A stretch of 64,000 nt of DNA from Clostridium beijerinckii HUN142 (lineage in GTDB: Bacteria; Bacillota; Clostridia; Clostridiales; Clostridiaceae). This document shows, piece after piece, positions 28,701 to 36,865 of the stretch. The notes below the pieces were generated by a model that worked only from the letters and a program-made list of their open reading frames with translations, ran no database searches and was not told where the DNA came from. The translations under genes and the position numbers were made by a program. How positions within the stretch are numbered: the stretch's first letter is position 1; every line of letters starts with the position of its first letter. The DNA lies in contig NZ_KK211335.1 of NCBI RefSeq assembly GCF_000621745.1, positions 138,490-202,489 on the forward strand, written 5' to 3'.

Positions 28701-28772
28701 CAGACAGTATATACCGCATCGCTTCAAACTAGTGCTAAGATATTACCAATGAGCATATTAAATTACTTATAG
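25716..28772 (+). CDS. flgL: FlgL hook-associated protein 3 with giant tandem-repeat insertion
   Basis: A 1018-residue protein, where FlgL is usually about 300. The ends are standard: N-terminal RVTSSMLTNNYLRNVKRNL and SSGNKIQKASENPYIASR, and C-terminal MDSAQQNNEAQNYDMTDI and TMDYSTMQTVYTASLQTS form the helical D0/D1. Between them, from about residue 164 to 838, lie about 23 degenerate repeats of 19-50 (mostly 22-28) residues with a core like LYKDANGNVTT followed by a Ser/Thr/Asn-rich turn. Each could form a beta hairpin. The frame stays open throughout, so the insertion is real coding sequence. It would be exposed at the hook-filament junction. I chose ATG 25716 because AGGAGGG precedes it; an earlier in-frame start at 25686 does not have one. 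Confidence 0.93.
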   Translation: MATRVTSSMLTNNYLRNVKRNLNNMKSLQNQLSSGNKIQKASENPYIASRTMQLNSGISYNKQYDENIKDTSNWLDTTDTALSQIGNVFGRIQTLLVNAGNGSYSNDERTAIQDEIKEKVNELSQILNTNFDGSYIFGGTKTNSKPTTVVNGVLQYANSDGNMISTYLDAGGAVTSDSVSTNTLLAQSASIYLDQGGKITTSATSTNGTANTQIIQGSSLYVDTSSGTAYTSKSSSVSAGATANPLILKDELYIDLNGNITPSKTTDNTLITSDNELLYLTSDGKVTTTYNSAYTLISTGTPLYKGANGQVMTTGAAGNQINQAVPIYKDAKGFVTTSSITVNTTLTAASVNALNVSKYDPTTGYTTSSIDPSCNVYMDSRGILTNSSTTDLSKREARLKDLWTSSYIDPTNQQVKTATPIPSHSNQINLYKDANGLVTTSPGAYPANEQILLGTTNLYKTSDGKVTTVAGAGTTQIQLTDAVYVDLNGKLTTSASVANNSVSVRDTLSISTTGTHALAKASINPVSSPDTVIPSDSITLFTDGAGNITNDGTVANATKIVLSDSLYRDSYDNITTFANTQNKLINSDDKLYKDANGNVTNSASNIAIISGTTLYKDSTGMVTTLQGSAPPNEAIDLKNAVLYKDANGNVTTNASLGGVTNTLVDHTTSFYKDVNGNVTVAANNTQIDSSTQLYKTVDGKSITTDPVGSLSNTTQLYKDGTGNVTTTAGAGRTPMSVPISANSLYMDTSGKVTTSAGTPPTNTPIPSGTKLYDDGTGQVRTRIVSTGDPLYADTNGKIITAKTTSNTILTASDNIYVDAAKNLTMSAITANKKLTMSDVINLKTEYDAAGTTSTRKTQINAILNDKNVAQLSQLDSDLKVDISQGVKTKYNETAVGILEFKDKNGKSINVSDLLSNIITDLGSGGNTNNLTTTELTDIQSVTANLLQRRSEVGSMQNRMDSAQQNNEAQNYDMTDILSKTYDIDFAETTMDYSTMQTVYTASLQTSAKILPMSILNYL

Positions 28773-28788
28773 TTAGGAGAAGATAAAT

Positions 28789-29208
28789 ATGAAATTTATT
28801 TCTAAAGTTCATGGTGAGATGCAATATGAAGAAAATAATATAATTTCTTTTAACAAAGGTATTCCAGGACTAGATGAATTGAAAAAATTTATTCTTTTAG
28901 ATTTGGAGGAATATGAACCTTTTAAATTACTACAATCATTGGAAGATGAGGAAATTTCATTAATAGTAACTTCACCATATGAATTTTTTGAAGAATATGA
29001 AATTAAATTAAGTGAAGAAACAATTAAAAATCTAGAAATAAAGTCTCCAGGACAAGTGATGATTTTGACTACAGTGACATTAAATTCAGACGTTAAAAAA
29101 ATCACCACTAATTTGCAAGGACCTATAGTTATAAATACTTCTACTAATTTTGGGGAACAAATAATACTAGATAATTCTAAATATAAAGTAAAAAGTCCTT
29201 TGTTATAA
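28789..29208 (+). CDS. fliW: FliW flagellar assembly factor
   Basis: A 139-residue FliW: ISFNKGIPGLDELKKFILLD, then LIVTSPYEFFEEYEI and PIVINTSTNFGEQIIL. FliW binds both flagellin and CsrA. When free of flagellin it inhibits CsrA, which otherwise blocks flagellin translation. It lies directly before csrA (11 bases), the usual partner arrangement. Confidence 0.95.
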   Translation: MKFISKVHGEMQYEENNIISFNKGIPGLDELKKFILLDLEEYEPFKLLQSLEDEEISLIVTSPYEFFEEYEIKLSEETIKNLEIKSPGQVMILTTVTLNSDVKKITTNLQGPIVINTSTNFGEQIILDNSKYKVKSPLL

Positions 29209-29219
29209 GGAGGCATGAT

Positions 29220-29438
29220 ATGTTAATCATAACTAGAAAAAAAGGTGAATCTCTTATGATTGGAGACGACATAGAGATTGTTATAAGCAAGATAGATGAT
29301 GGAAGTGTAAAGATTGGAATAAAAGCACCAAAAGATGTAACTATATTAAGAAAAGAGTTATATGAGGAAGTAGAAAAAGAAAATAAGGAAGCAACTAAAA
29401 TTGATATAAGTATTTTGAATAAGATTAAGATAAAGTAA
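29220..29438 (+). CDS. csrA: CsrA translational regulator
   Basis: A 72-residue CsrA: MLIITRKKGESLMIGDDIEI, then VKIGIKAPKDVTILRKELYEEV. It forms a domain-swapped dimer binding GGA motifs in leader RNA. The probable target in this window is the flagellin leader at 33.2 kb, which has GGA in a hairpin loop and another in the ribosome site. Confidence 0.96.
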   Translation: MLIITRKKGESLMIGDDIEIVISKIDDGSVKIGIKAPKDVTILRKELYEEVEKENKEATKIDISILNKIKIK

Positions 29439-29481
29439 GAGTTATTGGGTTAATTTATAATTACATGGAGGTAATATAGAC

Positions 29482-29871
29482 ATGGATGTTAATAATATAA
29501 GACAAAATGCAATTAATTTATATAGTAATAATGCAAATATATCACAGTACACACAAACTGATATAGATGTAGCGGTTCAACAAGTGCAACAGACTCAAAA
29601 AGATGATGGCACACAGAAGGAAAAATCAGACAATGAGGATAAACAAATTAATAAAAAAGATGTAGAGCAGGCAGTAAAAAAGATTAATGATTTTTTGAAA
29701 GATGAGCATACACGCGCAGAATTTTCCTATGATAAGGAATTAAAAGCTACAAGTATAAAAATTATAGATGAAGATACTAAAGAAGTTATCTTAGAAGTTC
29801 CGCCTAAGAAAATATTAGATATGGTAGCAAGTATGATGAGGCAAGTTGGTTTGCTAGATAAAAAGGCCTAA
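29482..29871 (+). CDS. flaG: FlaG family flagellar protein
   Basis: A 129-residue protein. The C-terminal ~60 residues (INDFLKDEHTRAEFSYDKEL, VILEVPPKKILDMVASM) are the FlaG domain, preceded by a Gln- and Lys-rich flexible head. FlaG proteins influence filament length in some bacteria, and the mechanism is not settled. The ribosome site is GGAGG. Confidence 0.9.
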   Translation: MDVNNIRQNAINLYSNNANISQYTQTDIDVAVQQVQQTQKDDGTQKEKSDNEDKQINKKDVEQAVKKINDFLKDEHTRAEFSYDKELKATSIKIIDEDTKEVILEVPPKKILDMVASMMRQVGLLDKKA

Positions 29872-29902
29872 GGTAAAGACGTTGAATTAGGAGGCGTTTA
29901 AC

Positions 29903-30190
29903 TTGGAGTTTAGGTTAAATAAGATTGATACTGATATTAGAAAAAAAATGCAGGAAGAAACAAAAGATGATAAAATTCATTCAAGTGATGGCATAAGTGT
30001 AAAGAAGGATTTAAAAGAAGAAAAAAATGAAGTAAATATAGAAGAGCTTTGTGATAATAGTAAAGAAAAACTATATTTTACTATAGATGGAGTAAAATAT
30101 AATAATGCAAGTGTAAAGATAAAAGCAGAAAAGTTAGAAGAAATAAGTGAAGAGAATTCTAAAGGCAGAGTTTTAGATGCCACAAAATAG
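29903..30190 (+). CDS. Small uncharacterised protein between flaG and fliS
   Basis: A 95-residue, highly charged protein (Lys 19, Glu 16 by rough count) starting TTG. A clear TAGGAGGCG ribosome site lies 7-8 bases upstream, which makes translation likely despite the rare start. I recognise no domain. The N-terminal half looks disordered and the C-terminal half (LYFTIDGVKYNNASVKIK) has some strand character. Its stop overlaps the ribosome site of fliS (AGGAGGA at 30189), so it may be translationally coupled to the flagellin chaperone. Confidence 0.65.
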   Translation: MEFRLNKIDTDIRKKMQEETKDDKIHSSDGISVKKDLKEEKNEVNIEELCDNSKEKLYFTIDGVKYNNASVKIKAEKLEEISEENSKGRVLDATK

Positions 30191-30200
30191 GAGGATTAAA

Positions 30201-30575
30201 ATGTATTCTAATGGATATAATGTATATAAAAATAATTCTGTAAATTATGCATCAAAAGAACAATTGCTGCTAATGTTAACAGAAGGAGCAATTAAGTTTT
30301 GCAAAATAGCAAGACAAGCTATTGTAGATAAAGATGTAAAAAAGGCTCATGATGCATTAATAAGGACTCAAGATATATTTTCAGAACTTATGGTTAGTTT
30401 AGATACTACAGTTGGGGAATGGGCGGTTCAGTTATTTAGAGTTTATGAATTCATAAAACAGAGATTAATAGACGCTAATATTAATAAGGATCTAAAAATT
30501 ATAGATGAAATTCTTCCTCTAGTAGAAGATATAAATGAAACGTGGAAAGAAGCTTATAAGAGAGCTAAAAAATAA
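30201..30575 (+). CDS. fliS: FliS flagellin export chaperone
   Basis: A 124-residue protein. YASKEQLLLMLTEGAIKFCK is the conserved N-terminal part, with VGEWAVQLFRVYEFIKQRL further on. FliS binds the flagellin C-terminus and prevents premature assembly in the cytosol. The start at 30201 follows AGGAGGA by 5 bases; an upstream in-frame start at 30177 would overlap the previous gene and is not used. Confidence 0.95.
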   Translation: MYSNGYNVYKNNSVNYASKEQLLLMLTEGAIKFCKIARQAIVDKDVKKAHDALIRTQDIFSELMVSLDTTVGEWAVQLFRVYEFIKQRLIDANINKDLKIIDEILPLVEDINETWKEAYKRAKK

Positions 30576-30593
30576 AAAAAGGAGTGATATGAT

Positions 30594-32591
30594 ATGACAA
30601 GTATTATGCAAGGTAGTAGTACTAGCTCTAATAGTAGTACTTCAAGTGCTAATTTATTAAGAATTTCAGGTATGGCATCAGGGATTGATACAGATTCAGT
30701 AGTTAAATCTATGGTTTCAAACTATCAAAGTAAGATAGACAAAGCAAATCAGGCAAAACAAACTTTGCAATGGAAACAAGATGCTTATAGAGACATTATA
30801 AAGAGCGTAAAAAAGCTACAAGACTATTTTGATCCAATTTCAAGTAAGTATATTCTAGGTGGAAGTTCTATGAATATTAATACAGCTACAAGTGATAACA
30901 CAGCTGTAGCTTCAGCAACTGCAGCATCAACTGCTACGGCTGGAACTTATGTGGTAACTACAAATAAATTGGCGGAACAAGCAAAAGTTACTGGTACCTC
31001 ATTGGATTCGATGATAACAGTAGGTAATGCAACCAGTAATGGATCAACTTGGAGCAAGGCAACATTAGTTTTTGGGACGGATTCTACCGATACTTTCCAA
31101 GTAAAGGATGGTATTACATCTATGTCTGATTTAGTAGCAGATATAAATACAAAATTAGCATCAAGTAAAACTGCAGGTGGGAAAGTTTCAGCATCCTATG
31201 TAAATGATGGAACTAATAGTTATATAAAATTTACAAGTACTGATAGCACTATTGGGGTGAAAGCAACAACTTATGATGGAACAACGCCATTAGGTTCACC
31301 AATTACCAAAATTAATAGTGGAATATCTTCGAGTACAAAATTATCGGATTTAGGGATTGGTACTGCTGGTTTTAAATTATCTTATGATTCAACAACTACA
31401 GGAACACCAGTACCGATTACTGCAACTGGCTCTGATACAGTACAAAGTTTAATGGATAAAGTAAAAAGTGCAACTAGTGGTGCAGTTACAATGAGTATAG
31501 ACGATGCAACTGGAAAAATTTCCTTTCAATCAAAGGGCTATGGTTCTGCATCGATGATTAGCATAAGTAGTGTAAGTGGTGACATAGCTAAATTAGGTAT
31601 ATCAGCAAATTCTGATCAAGGAGCAGATGCAAATGTAACTATTACTGCACCGGGACAATCAGCTGTAACAACTACACAAACTTCGAATCAATTTACAATT
31701 AATGGAGTGAGTTATAATCTTTCTAATGTAGGAACTGCTAATGTAACTATAGCAGCAAATACAGATAATATTGTAAATAATATTAAGAGTTTCATTACAG
31801 ATTATAACGCTATAATTTCAACAATTAATACAAAATTAACAGAAAAGAAAGATAGTGCTTATCCGCCACTTACTGATGCACAAAAAGAAAGTATGAGTGA
31901 AAGTCAAATTACAGCGTGGGAAACTAAGGCCAAAGTAGGGGTACTTAAAAATGACGATTACTTAAATGATGTAATGACTCAATTAAAAGGAATATTTTCA
32001 TCGCCTGTATATAATAGTTACAATGGTGACTCTACTACAGGAAAAGTACCATTAAGTCTTGGTAAATATGGATCAAATGCCATTGGGATAGATACTTCCT
32101 CAGATTATACAGATGGAGGGAAGATTGTTATTACAGATGCAGCTAAATTAGCAAGCACAATTCAAAATCATTTTGATGATTTTAAAAAAATGTTTAGCGG
32201 AACTTCAAGTACTTCTCTTGATTCACTACCTGCAAACACACCATATATTGGCTCTAAAACGTATATGGAAGATGGACTGTTTACGAGGATGAATACTATA
32301 CTTAGTAGTTATGTGGCAACACCAGGATTGGGTACAGATGGGACTTATACTTTATCTGGAAGTATGAATATATTTGTAAATAAGCAGTATGACTATAGCA
32401 CTTCAGGTGCTTCTAGTAAAAATACATTACCAGACCAAGTGTATCAGAGAACTTTAAGCATTAGTAAGCTTAAGACTCAAATGTCAGATGCTGAAACTAG
32501 ATATTACGCTAAATTTACAGCATTGGAAACTGCTATGAGCAAATTAAATGCACAGCAGAGTCAACTTAGCTCAATGCTTGGAACAGCCTAA
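30594..32591 (+). CDS. fliD: FliD filament cap protein
   Basis: A 665-residue protein. The N-terminal domain has RISGMASGIDTDSVVKSMVS and QTLQWKQDAYRDIIKSVKKL. The C-terminal coiled coil has MSDAETRYYAKFTALETAMSK split around a Gln-rich end. The variable middle is Ser/Thr-rich, as expected for an exposed cap domain. FliD caps the growing filament and folds flagellin into place. The ribosome site GGAGTG lies upstream. Confidence 0.95.
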   Translation: MTSIMQGSSTSSNSSTSSANLLRISGMASGIDTDSVVKSMVSNYQSKIDKANQAKQTLQWKQDAYRDIIKSVKKLQDYFDPISSKYILGGSSMNINTATSDNTAVASATAASTATAGTYVVTTNKLAEQAKVTGTSLDSMITVGNATSNGSTWSKATLVFGTDSTDTFQVKDGITSMSDLVADINTKLASSKTAGGKVSASYVNDGTNSYIKFTSTDSTIGVKATTYDGTTPLGSPITKINSGISSSTKLSDLGIGTAGFKLSYDSTTTGTPVPITATGSDTVQSLMDKVKSATSGAVTMSIDDATGKISFQSKGYGSASMISISSVSGDIAKLGISANSDQGADANVTITAPGQSAVTTTQTSNQFTINGVSYNLSNVGTANVTIAANTDNIVNNIKSFITDYNAIISTINTKLTEKKDSAYPPLTDAQKESMSESQITAWETKAKVGVLKNDDYLNDVMTQLKGIFSSPVYNSYNGDSTTGKVPLSLGKYGSNAIGIDTSSDYTDGGKIVITDAAKLASTIQNHFDDFKKMFSGTSSTSLDSLPANTPYIGSKTYMEDGLFTRMNTILSSYVATPGLGTDGTYTLSGSMNIFVNKQYDYSTSGASSKNTLPDQVYQRTLSISKLKTQMSDAETRYYAKFTALETAMSKLNAQQSQLSSMLGTA

Positions 32592-32667
32592 TCATTAATG
32601 GAAATAGTTAATAATAAGCATCGAGAAAATTTGCTGTCAAGTTTTATACAACAAAGTGGGTGGAAAA

Positions 32668-33003
32668 TTGGAGATACAAGAACAATTTGTACAATATAAA
32701 AATATCACTTTAATTATTATGGAAACAGTTAAAACAGAAAATTACGAAAAGCTAGATGAGTTTTTTTCACAAAGGCAATCTGTTTTAGATAATATTAATA
32801 AATTAGCTTGTTCAAAAGAGGAATTAAATAGATTTTATCTAAAATATGATGTTTATGAATTGGATAAAACATTAGAAAAAGAAATGAATAGTAGGAAAGA
32901 AGCATTGTTGGAAAAGATAAAAGAAAATCAAAAAAGAAGAATAATGATGAATGGATATAACGATTTGCAAGCGAGATCGGTCTTTTTAAGTAAAGAGCTA
33001 TAA
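32668..33003 (+). CDS. fliT: FliT-like flagellar chaperone
   Basis: A 111-residue helical protein (FVQYKNITLIIMETVKTENY, then EFFSQRQSVLDNINKL) placed directly after fliD, the usual location of fliT in Firmicutes. FliT binds FliD, so context supports the call while sequence similarity is weak. The TTG at 32668 is chosen because GGGTGG lies 5 bases upstream; an in-frame GTG at 32656 has no ribosome site. Confidence 0.7.
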   Translation: MEIQEQFVQYKNITLIIMETVKTENYEKLDEFFSQRQSVLDNINKLACSKEELNRFYLKYDVYELDKTLEKEMNSRKEALLEKIKENQKRRIMMNGYNDLQARSVFLSKEL

Positions 33004-33042
33004 AAAACTTTTGAATAAATGTATAAATTCTAAAAATACTAT

Positions 33043-33161
33043 TAAGTATTAAAATTTATAACCGAATATATAAATATAAGATTTAAAATATTATTATTTT
33101 ACTTAGTAAAAAAGATAAGAAAAAAGTATAAAGTAATATAAAATTAAATCGAATATATAAA
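33043..33161 (+). promoter_or_regulatory. Two SigD-like boxes upstream of flagellin gene
   Basis: TAAG (33043) and TAAA (33129) are each followed after 15-16 bases by a CCGAATAT or TCGAATAT box. The 12-mer CGAATATATAAA is repeated exactly at 33063 and 33150. The boxes depart from the flgM-type CGATAA core, so this is a weak promoter call. Confidence 0.35.
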
Positions 33162-33210
33162 GAGTATAAGCTATTAACTCTTAAGAGTTGATATAAATTA
33201 AAAAAACAAA

Positions 33211-33251
33211 GAGATGGACATGGAAGTCCAAAGCTCAAAATCAAGGAGGAA
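33211..33251 (+). promoter_or_regulatory. Candidate CsrA-binding leader of flagellin mRNA
   Basis: TGGAC (33215-33219) pairs with GTCCA (33226-33230) around the loop ATGGAA, which shows a GGA. The outer GAG (33211) can pair with CTC (33234). The ribosome site AAGGAGGA follows near 33243-33250 and supplies a second GGA. Two GGA sites, one in a hairpin loop and one on the ribosome site, match the arrangement known in the Bacillus hag leader. csrA and fliW are 4 kb upstream. Confidence 0.55.
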
Positions 33252-33257
33252 TATATT

Positions 33258-34079
33258 ATGATAATTAATCACAATCTTATGGCAAACAATGCAATTACAA
33301 GTGCGAATTCTAACGCAAATAAGGCAGCTAAATCAGCAGAAAAACTTTCTTCAGGTCTTAGAATAAACAGAGCTGGAGACGATGCAGCAGGTCTTGCAAT
33401 CTCAGAAAAAATGAGAGGACAAATTAGAGGACTTGATCAAGCTTCAAGTAATGCTCAAGATGGTATTTCATTAATACAAACAGCTGAAGGTGCATTAAAT
33501 GAAACTACTGCAATTCTTCAAAGAATGAGAGAACTTGCAGTTCAAGGTGCAAATGATACAAATGTTAGTGTTGATAGAGCATCTATTGGTAAAGAAGTTC
33601 TTCAACTTAAGAATGAAATTAACAGAATAGCAAGCCAAACAGAATTTAATACTAAGAAGTTAGTAAATGGTAGTGCAAAGAATATGAAATTCCAAGTAGG
33701 TGCTAATAGTGGTCAAATAGTAAGTTTAACTATTGCTACAATGACAGTAACAAAATTAGGTGTATCAGGTGTTACTATGGTATCAGCAACTACTGCTGCA
33801 TCAGCGACTGGATTTATTAAGAAGATAAATGACGCAATAAATACAGTATCAGCTGAAAGAGCTAATCTTGGTGCATACCAAAATAGACTTGAACACACAA
33901 TAAACAACTTATCGACTTCAAGTGAAAACTTGACTTCAGCTGAATCAAGAATTAGAGATGTTGATATGGCTAAAGAAATGTCAACTTTCTCAAAGAACAA
34001 TATTTTATCTCAAGCTGCTCAAGCTATGCTTGCTCAAGCTAACCAACAACCACAACAAGTTCTTCAATTATTAAGATAA
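33258..34079 (+). CDS. fliC: Flagellin, short form
   Basis: A 273-residue flagellin. The N-terminal D0/D1 runs MIINHNLMANNAITSANSN, then LRINRAGDDAAGLAISEKM and LQRMRELAVQGANDT. The C-terminal half has NRLEHTINNLSTSSENLTSAE split by RIRDVDMAKEMS and ends AQANQQPQQVLQLLR. The region between is only about 60 residues and rich in Thr, Ser and Val (from ~150 to 190), so the protein nearly lacks outer D2/D3 domains. That Thr/Ser stretch is the likely glycosylation surface for the adjoining island. The leader shows possible CsrA control. A terminator follows. Confidence 0.97.
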   Translation: MIINHNLMANNAITSANSNANKAAKSAEKLSSGLRINRAGDDAAGLAISEKMRGQIRGLDQASSNAQDGISLIQTAEGALNETTAILQRMRELAVQGANDTNVSVDRASIGKEVLQLKNEINRIASQTEFNTKKLVNGSAKNMKFQVGANSGQIVSLTIATMTVTKLGVSGVTMVSATTAASATGFIKKINDAINTVSAERANLGAYQNRLEHTINNLSTSSENLTSAESRIRDVDMAKEMSTFSKNNILSQAAQAMLAQANQQPQQVLQLLR

Positions 34080-34109
34080 TTATTTTATTAGTGAAGTTTA
34101 AGAAATGTG

Positions 34110-34146
34110 TACAAGGAGACCAGCGTGTCTCCTTGTATAATTTTAA
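34110..34146 (+). terminator. Terminator after flagellin gene
   Basis: TACAAGGAGAC (34110-34120), loop CAGCGT, GTCTCCTTGTA (34127-34137): a perfect 11-bp stem followed by TAATTTTA. The T run is short, so it may also act as an mRNA-stabilising hairpin. Confidence 0.8.
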
Positions 34147-34207
34147 GCGTAAGTAGAAAGTATTTGTATTAGTTATATTGTGAAATTTGAATTGAGGAGA
34201 ATTTTAT

Positions 34208-35962
34208 ATGGAACATAATAATAATTCAAATGATTATACAGTTGTAACAAGTAAAGATGGTAAATTGATACTTAGAGTGAATAAAGAAGAAAAAACTGTC
34301 TATTTGGGAAGTTTCTATTCTGTAAGTAGGGATATAAATCAACTTATTAGTCAGTTAGGGGGAGTGAAACCATATGATATTATTATTATCTTTGGTATTG
34401 CGACAGGAGAATATTTACCCCAATTGAAAGAAGGATTATCTAAAAATAATAAGGTATTGATATTTGAGCCAGATGAAAAAATCTTTTCTGATTTTCTGAA
34501 ATCTAAAAATGCCAAGCTAATAACTTTAGATGATAAAATAAAACTTTTTAAATTTAATAGTGATAACAATAGTTTAAGGGAAATATTAAACTTTGAAATA
34601 AATGATTATGAGTTAGAAAGAATTAAATTTGGATTTTATGCAAATTATAATGTTATATATAGAGAAGAATTAGGGACTTTTGTTGAGGGACTTAAACAAA
34701 CTATAAGTGGCGGATATGTAGATAGAGTTACAAATTTAGTACATTCAAAAACATGGTTTAACTGTTTTTTGAAAAATGTTAAGTTTATGGCGGAAAGTAC
34801 TCCAACTAATTATTTGGAAAACATTTTTAAAAAAAGACCTGCAATAATTGTTTCGGCAGGACCTTCGTTGGAAAAGAATGTACATAAATTAAAAAAGATT
34901 CAGGATAGATTTGTAATTATAACAGGAGGCAGAACTCTTAGAACATTATTGAATGAAGGAATACGGCCTGATTTCTTATGTGTAGTGGATCCAGTTGAAA
35001 ATACATATACACTAGTTAAAGATTTTTTGAAATCCAATATTCCGTTGGTATTTTATGAGGGAAGCAATCCTAATGTAGTAAATGAACATAAAGGAAAAAA
35101 AATATATTTTACAGGAAATTATTTTACCAATGAAATTTTAGGTAAGGAAGTAAAGACGCTCGCATATGGCGGCTCTGTAGCCCATACTTGCATGGGGTTA
35201 GGGGTGCATTTAGGATGTGATCCTATAATATTTATGGGACAAGATTTTGCTTTTACAAATGAAAAATTGCATGCTAATAATGCAACTCATAAGGAAGAAA
35301 AAAATGATATAGAAGATATAGAAGATAGTATTTTTGTGGATGATGTTTTTGGTAATAAGGTGAGAACAAATCCAACATATAATGAATTTAGGATAAAAAT
35401 GGAGAGTCTTATACAAGTTTTTAGTAATATTACATACATAAATGCTACTGAAGGTGGAGCAAATATTAAAGGGACAAAAGTCATGAGTTTAGATGAAGTA
35501 GCATCTTCAATTGAAAAAAATGAATTTTCTAAAAATATAGATGAGTATTTAGTGAAAAATGAGGATGTTGATTTAGAAAAAATAATTAATAAATTTAATG
35601 AAACATTGGAATGCATGATGAATATAAAAAAAGATTGCAAGAAGGCTATTGATTTATCAGAAAAATTAAATGATTATTTCGAAAAAGGGAATAAAGTTGA
35701 TATTATAAAGATAAATAACAAACTGGATAAAATTGATGATAATCTTAATAAGGCGTTTGAAGAATTTGCATTTGTTGATTTTTTACTTTATCCAACAACA
35801 CAATATGTGCTTGGAAATGATAAATTTTTAATATTACCTGATGATTCTGATAAGGTTGCTGGAAAGAAAATAGCTTTAAGAGTAAAAGCATTATATGAAG
35901 GAATTTTAAATGTTATTGAAGAAGCAGTTCCACTTATTAATAAATATGTTTTCAATAAATAA
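34208..35962 (+). CDS. Maf/DUF115 motility accessory factor, probable flagellin nonulosonic-acid transferase
   Basis: A 584-residue protein. The core (about 205-425) has RPAIIVSAGPSLEKNVHKL, ITGGRTLRTLLNEGIRPDF, CVVDPVENTYTL and IIFMGQDFAF, the DUF115/MptE-like fold of the Maf family. Maf proteins transfer pseudaminic, legionaminic or related nonulosonic acids from CMP donors to Ser/Thr of flagellin in the cytosol. The N-terminal ~190 residues and the coiled C-terminal part (450-540) are family-typical flanks. It lies right after the flagellin gene and before the NeuB/NeuA genes, which supports that role. The ribosome site GAGGAG precedes the ATG. Confidence 0.88.
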   Translation: MEHNNNSNDYTVVTSKDGKLILRVNKEEKTVYLGSFYSVSRDINQLISQLGGVKPYDIIIIFGIATGEYLPQLKEGLSKNNKVLIFEPDEKIFSDFLKSKNAKLITLDDKIKLFKFNSDNNSLREILNFEINDYELERIKFGFYANYNVIYREELGTFVEGLKQTISGGYVDRVTNLVHSKTWFNCFLKNVKFMAESTPTNYLENIFKKRPAIIVSAGPSLEKNVHKLKKIQDRFVIITGGRTLRTLLNEGIRPDFLCVVDPVENTYTLVKDFLKSNIPLVFYEGSNPNVVNEHKGKKIYFTGNYFTNEILGKEVKTLAYGGSVAHTCMGLGVHLGCDPIIFMGQDFAFTNEKLHANNATHKEEKNDIEDIEDSIFVDDVFGNKVRTNPTYNEFRIKMESLIQVFSNITYINATEGGANIKGTKVMSLDEVASSIEKNEFSKNIDEYLVKNEDVDLEKIINKFNETLECMMNIKKDCKKAIDLSEKLNDYFEKGNKVDIIKINNKLDKIDDNLNKAFEEFAFVDFLLYPTTQYVLGNDKFLILPDDSDKVAGKKIALRVKALYEGILNVIEEAVPLINKYVFNK

Positions 35963-35987
35963 TTTATACATAAAAGGAGGAATTTTA

Positions 35988-36863
35988 ATGAATAATTATA
36001 AAAAACCTAGAATAATTGCAGAAGTAGGCTGCAATCATATGGGAGATATTGAGATAGCAAAAAAATTCATAAAAATGGCATCTGTATTTTGTGAGGTTGA
36101 TGGAGTAAAGTTTCAAAAGAGAAATAATAAAGAGCTGTTAACACCTGAACAATATAACGCAGCACATCCTAATCCATATAATTCTTATGGAAAGACTTAT
36201 GGAGAGCATAGGGAATTTTTGGAGTTTACAGTACAACAACATTTAGAATTAAAAAAGTATTGTGAAGAATTTGGAATGGTGTATAGTACGTCTGTTTGGG
36301 ATTTAACTTCTGCAAAAGAAATTGCGGAATTAAAGCCTCAGTTTATAAAAATACCGTCTGCTTGTAATAATAACTATAAAATGCTTGATTGGTTATGCAA
36401 GAATTACCAAGGAGAAATACATATTTCGGTTGGTATGACAACGTATAATGAAATTAAAGAAATGATAGAGTTTTTTGAGGAAAGAGGAAGAAATAAGGAT
36501 TTAGTAGTTTATTCTTGTACATCTGGATATCCTGTTCCTGTAGATGATATATGCCTTCTTGAGATAACACGATTAAAAGAAAAGTATGAAAATAAAGTAA
36601 AGGAAATTGGCTTTTCGGGGCATCACAACGGAATTGCTATTGATGTGGCTGCATATACATTAGGTGCATCTACAATTGAAAGACACTTTACATTAAACAG
36701 AACATGGAAAGGTACCGATCATGCTGCATCATTAGAACCTGATGGAATGAGAAAGCTTGCTAGGGATTTAAGAAATACTTATAAAGCACTTACATATAAA
36801 AGAGAAGAAATTCTTGATATAGAAAAAGTTCAAAGAGAAAAATTAAAATATAGGGGTATATAG
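35988..36863 (+). CDS. neuB: NeuB-family sialic/nonulosonic acid synthase lacking SAF domain
   Basis: A 291-residue protein: IIAEVGCNHMGDIEIAKKFI, VKFQKRN, FIKIPSACNNNYKML, ISVGMTTYNEIKEM, and IGFSGHHNGIAIDVAAYTLGA split by AST, then IERHFTLNRTWKGTDHAASL. These are the PEP/metal/sugar sites of the TIM-barrel of NeuB. Usual NeuB proteins are ~335-350 residues with a C-terminal SAF (antifreeze-like) domain; this one stops at the end of the barrel. It condenses PEP with a six-carbon sugar (or its 6-phosphate) to a nine-carbon 2-keto acid. The start at 35988 follows AGGAGG. neuA follows after 2 bases. Confidence 0.87.
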   Translation: MNNYKKPRIIAEVGCNHMGDIEIAKKFIKMASVFCEVDGVKFQKRNNKELLTPEQYNAAHPNPYNSYGKTYGEHREFLEFTVQQHLELKKYCEEFGMVYSTSVWDLTSAKEIAELKPQFIKIPSACNNNYKMLDWLCKNYQGEIHISVGMTTYNEIKEMIEFFEERGRNKDLVVYSCTSGYPVPVDDICLLEITRLKEKYENKVKEIGFSGHHNGIAIDVAAYTLGASTIERHFTLNRTWKGTDHAASLEPDGMRKLARDLRNTYKALTYKREEILDIEKVQREKLKYRGI

Positions 36864-36865
36864 AA

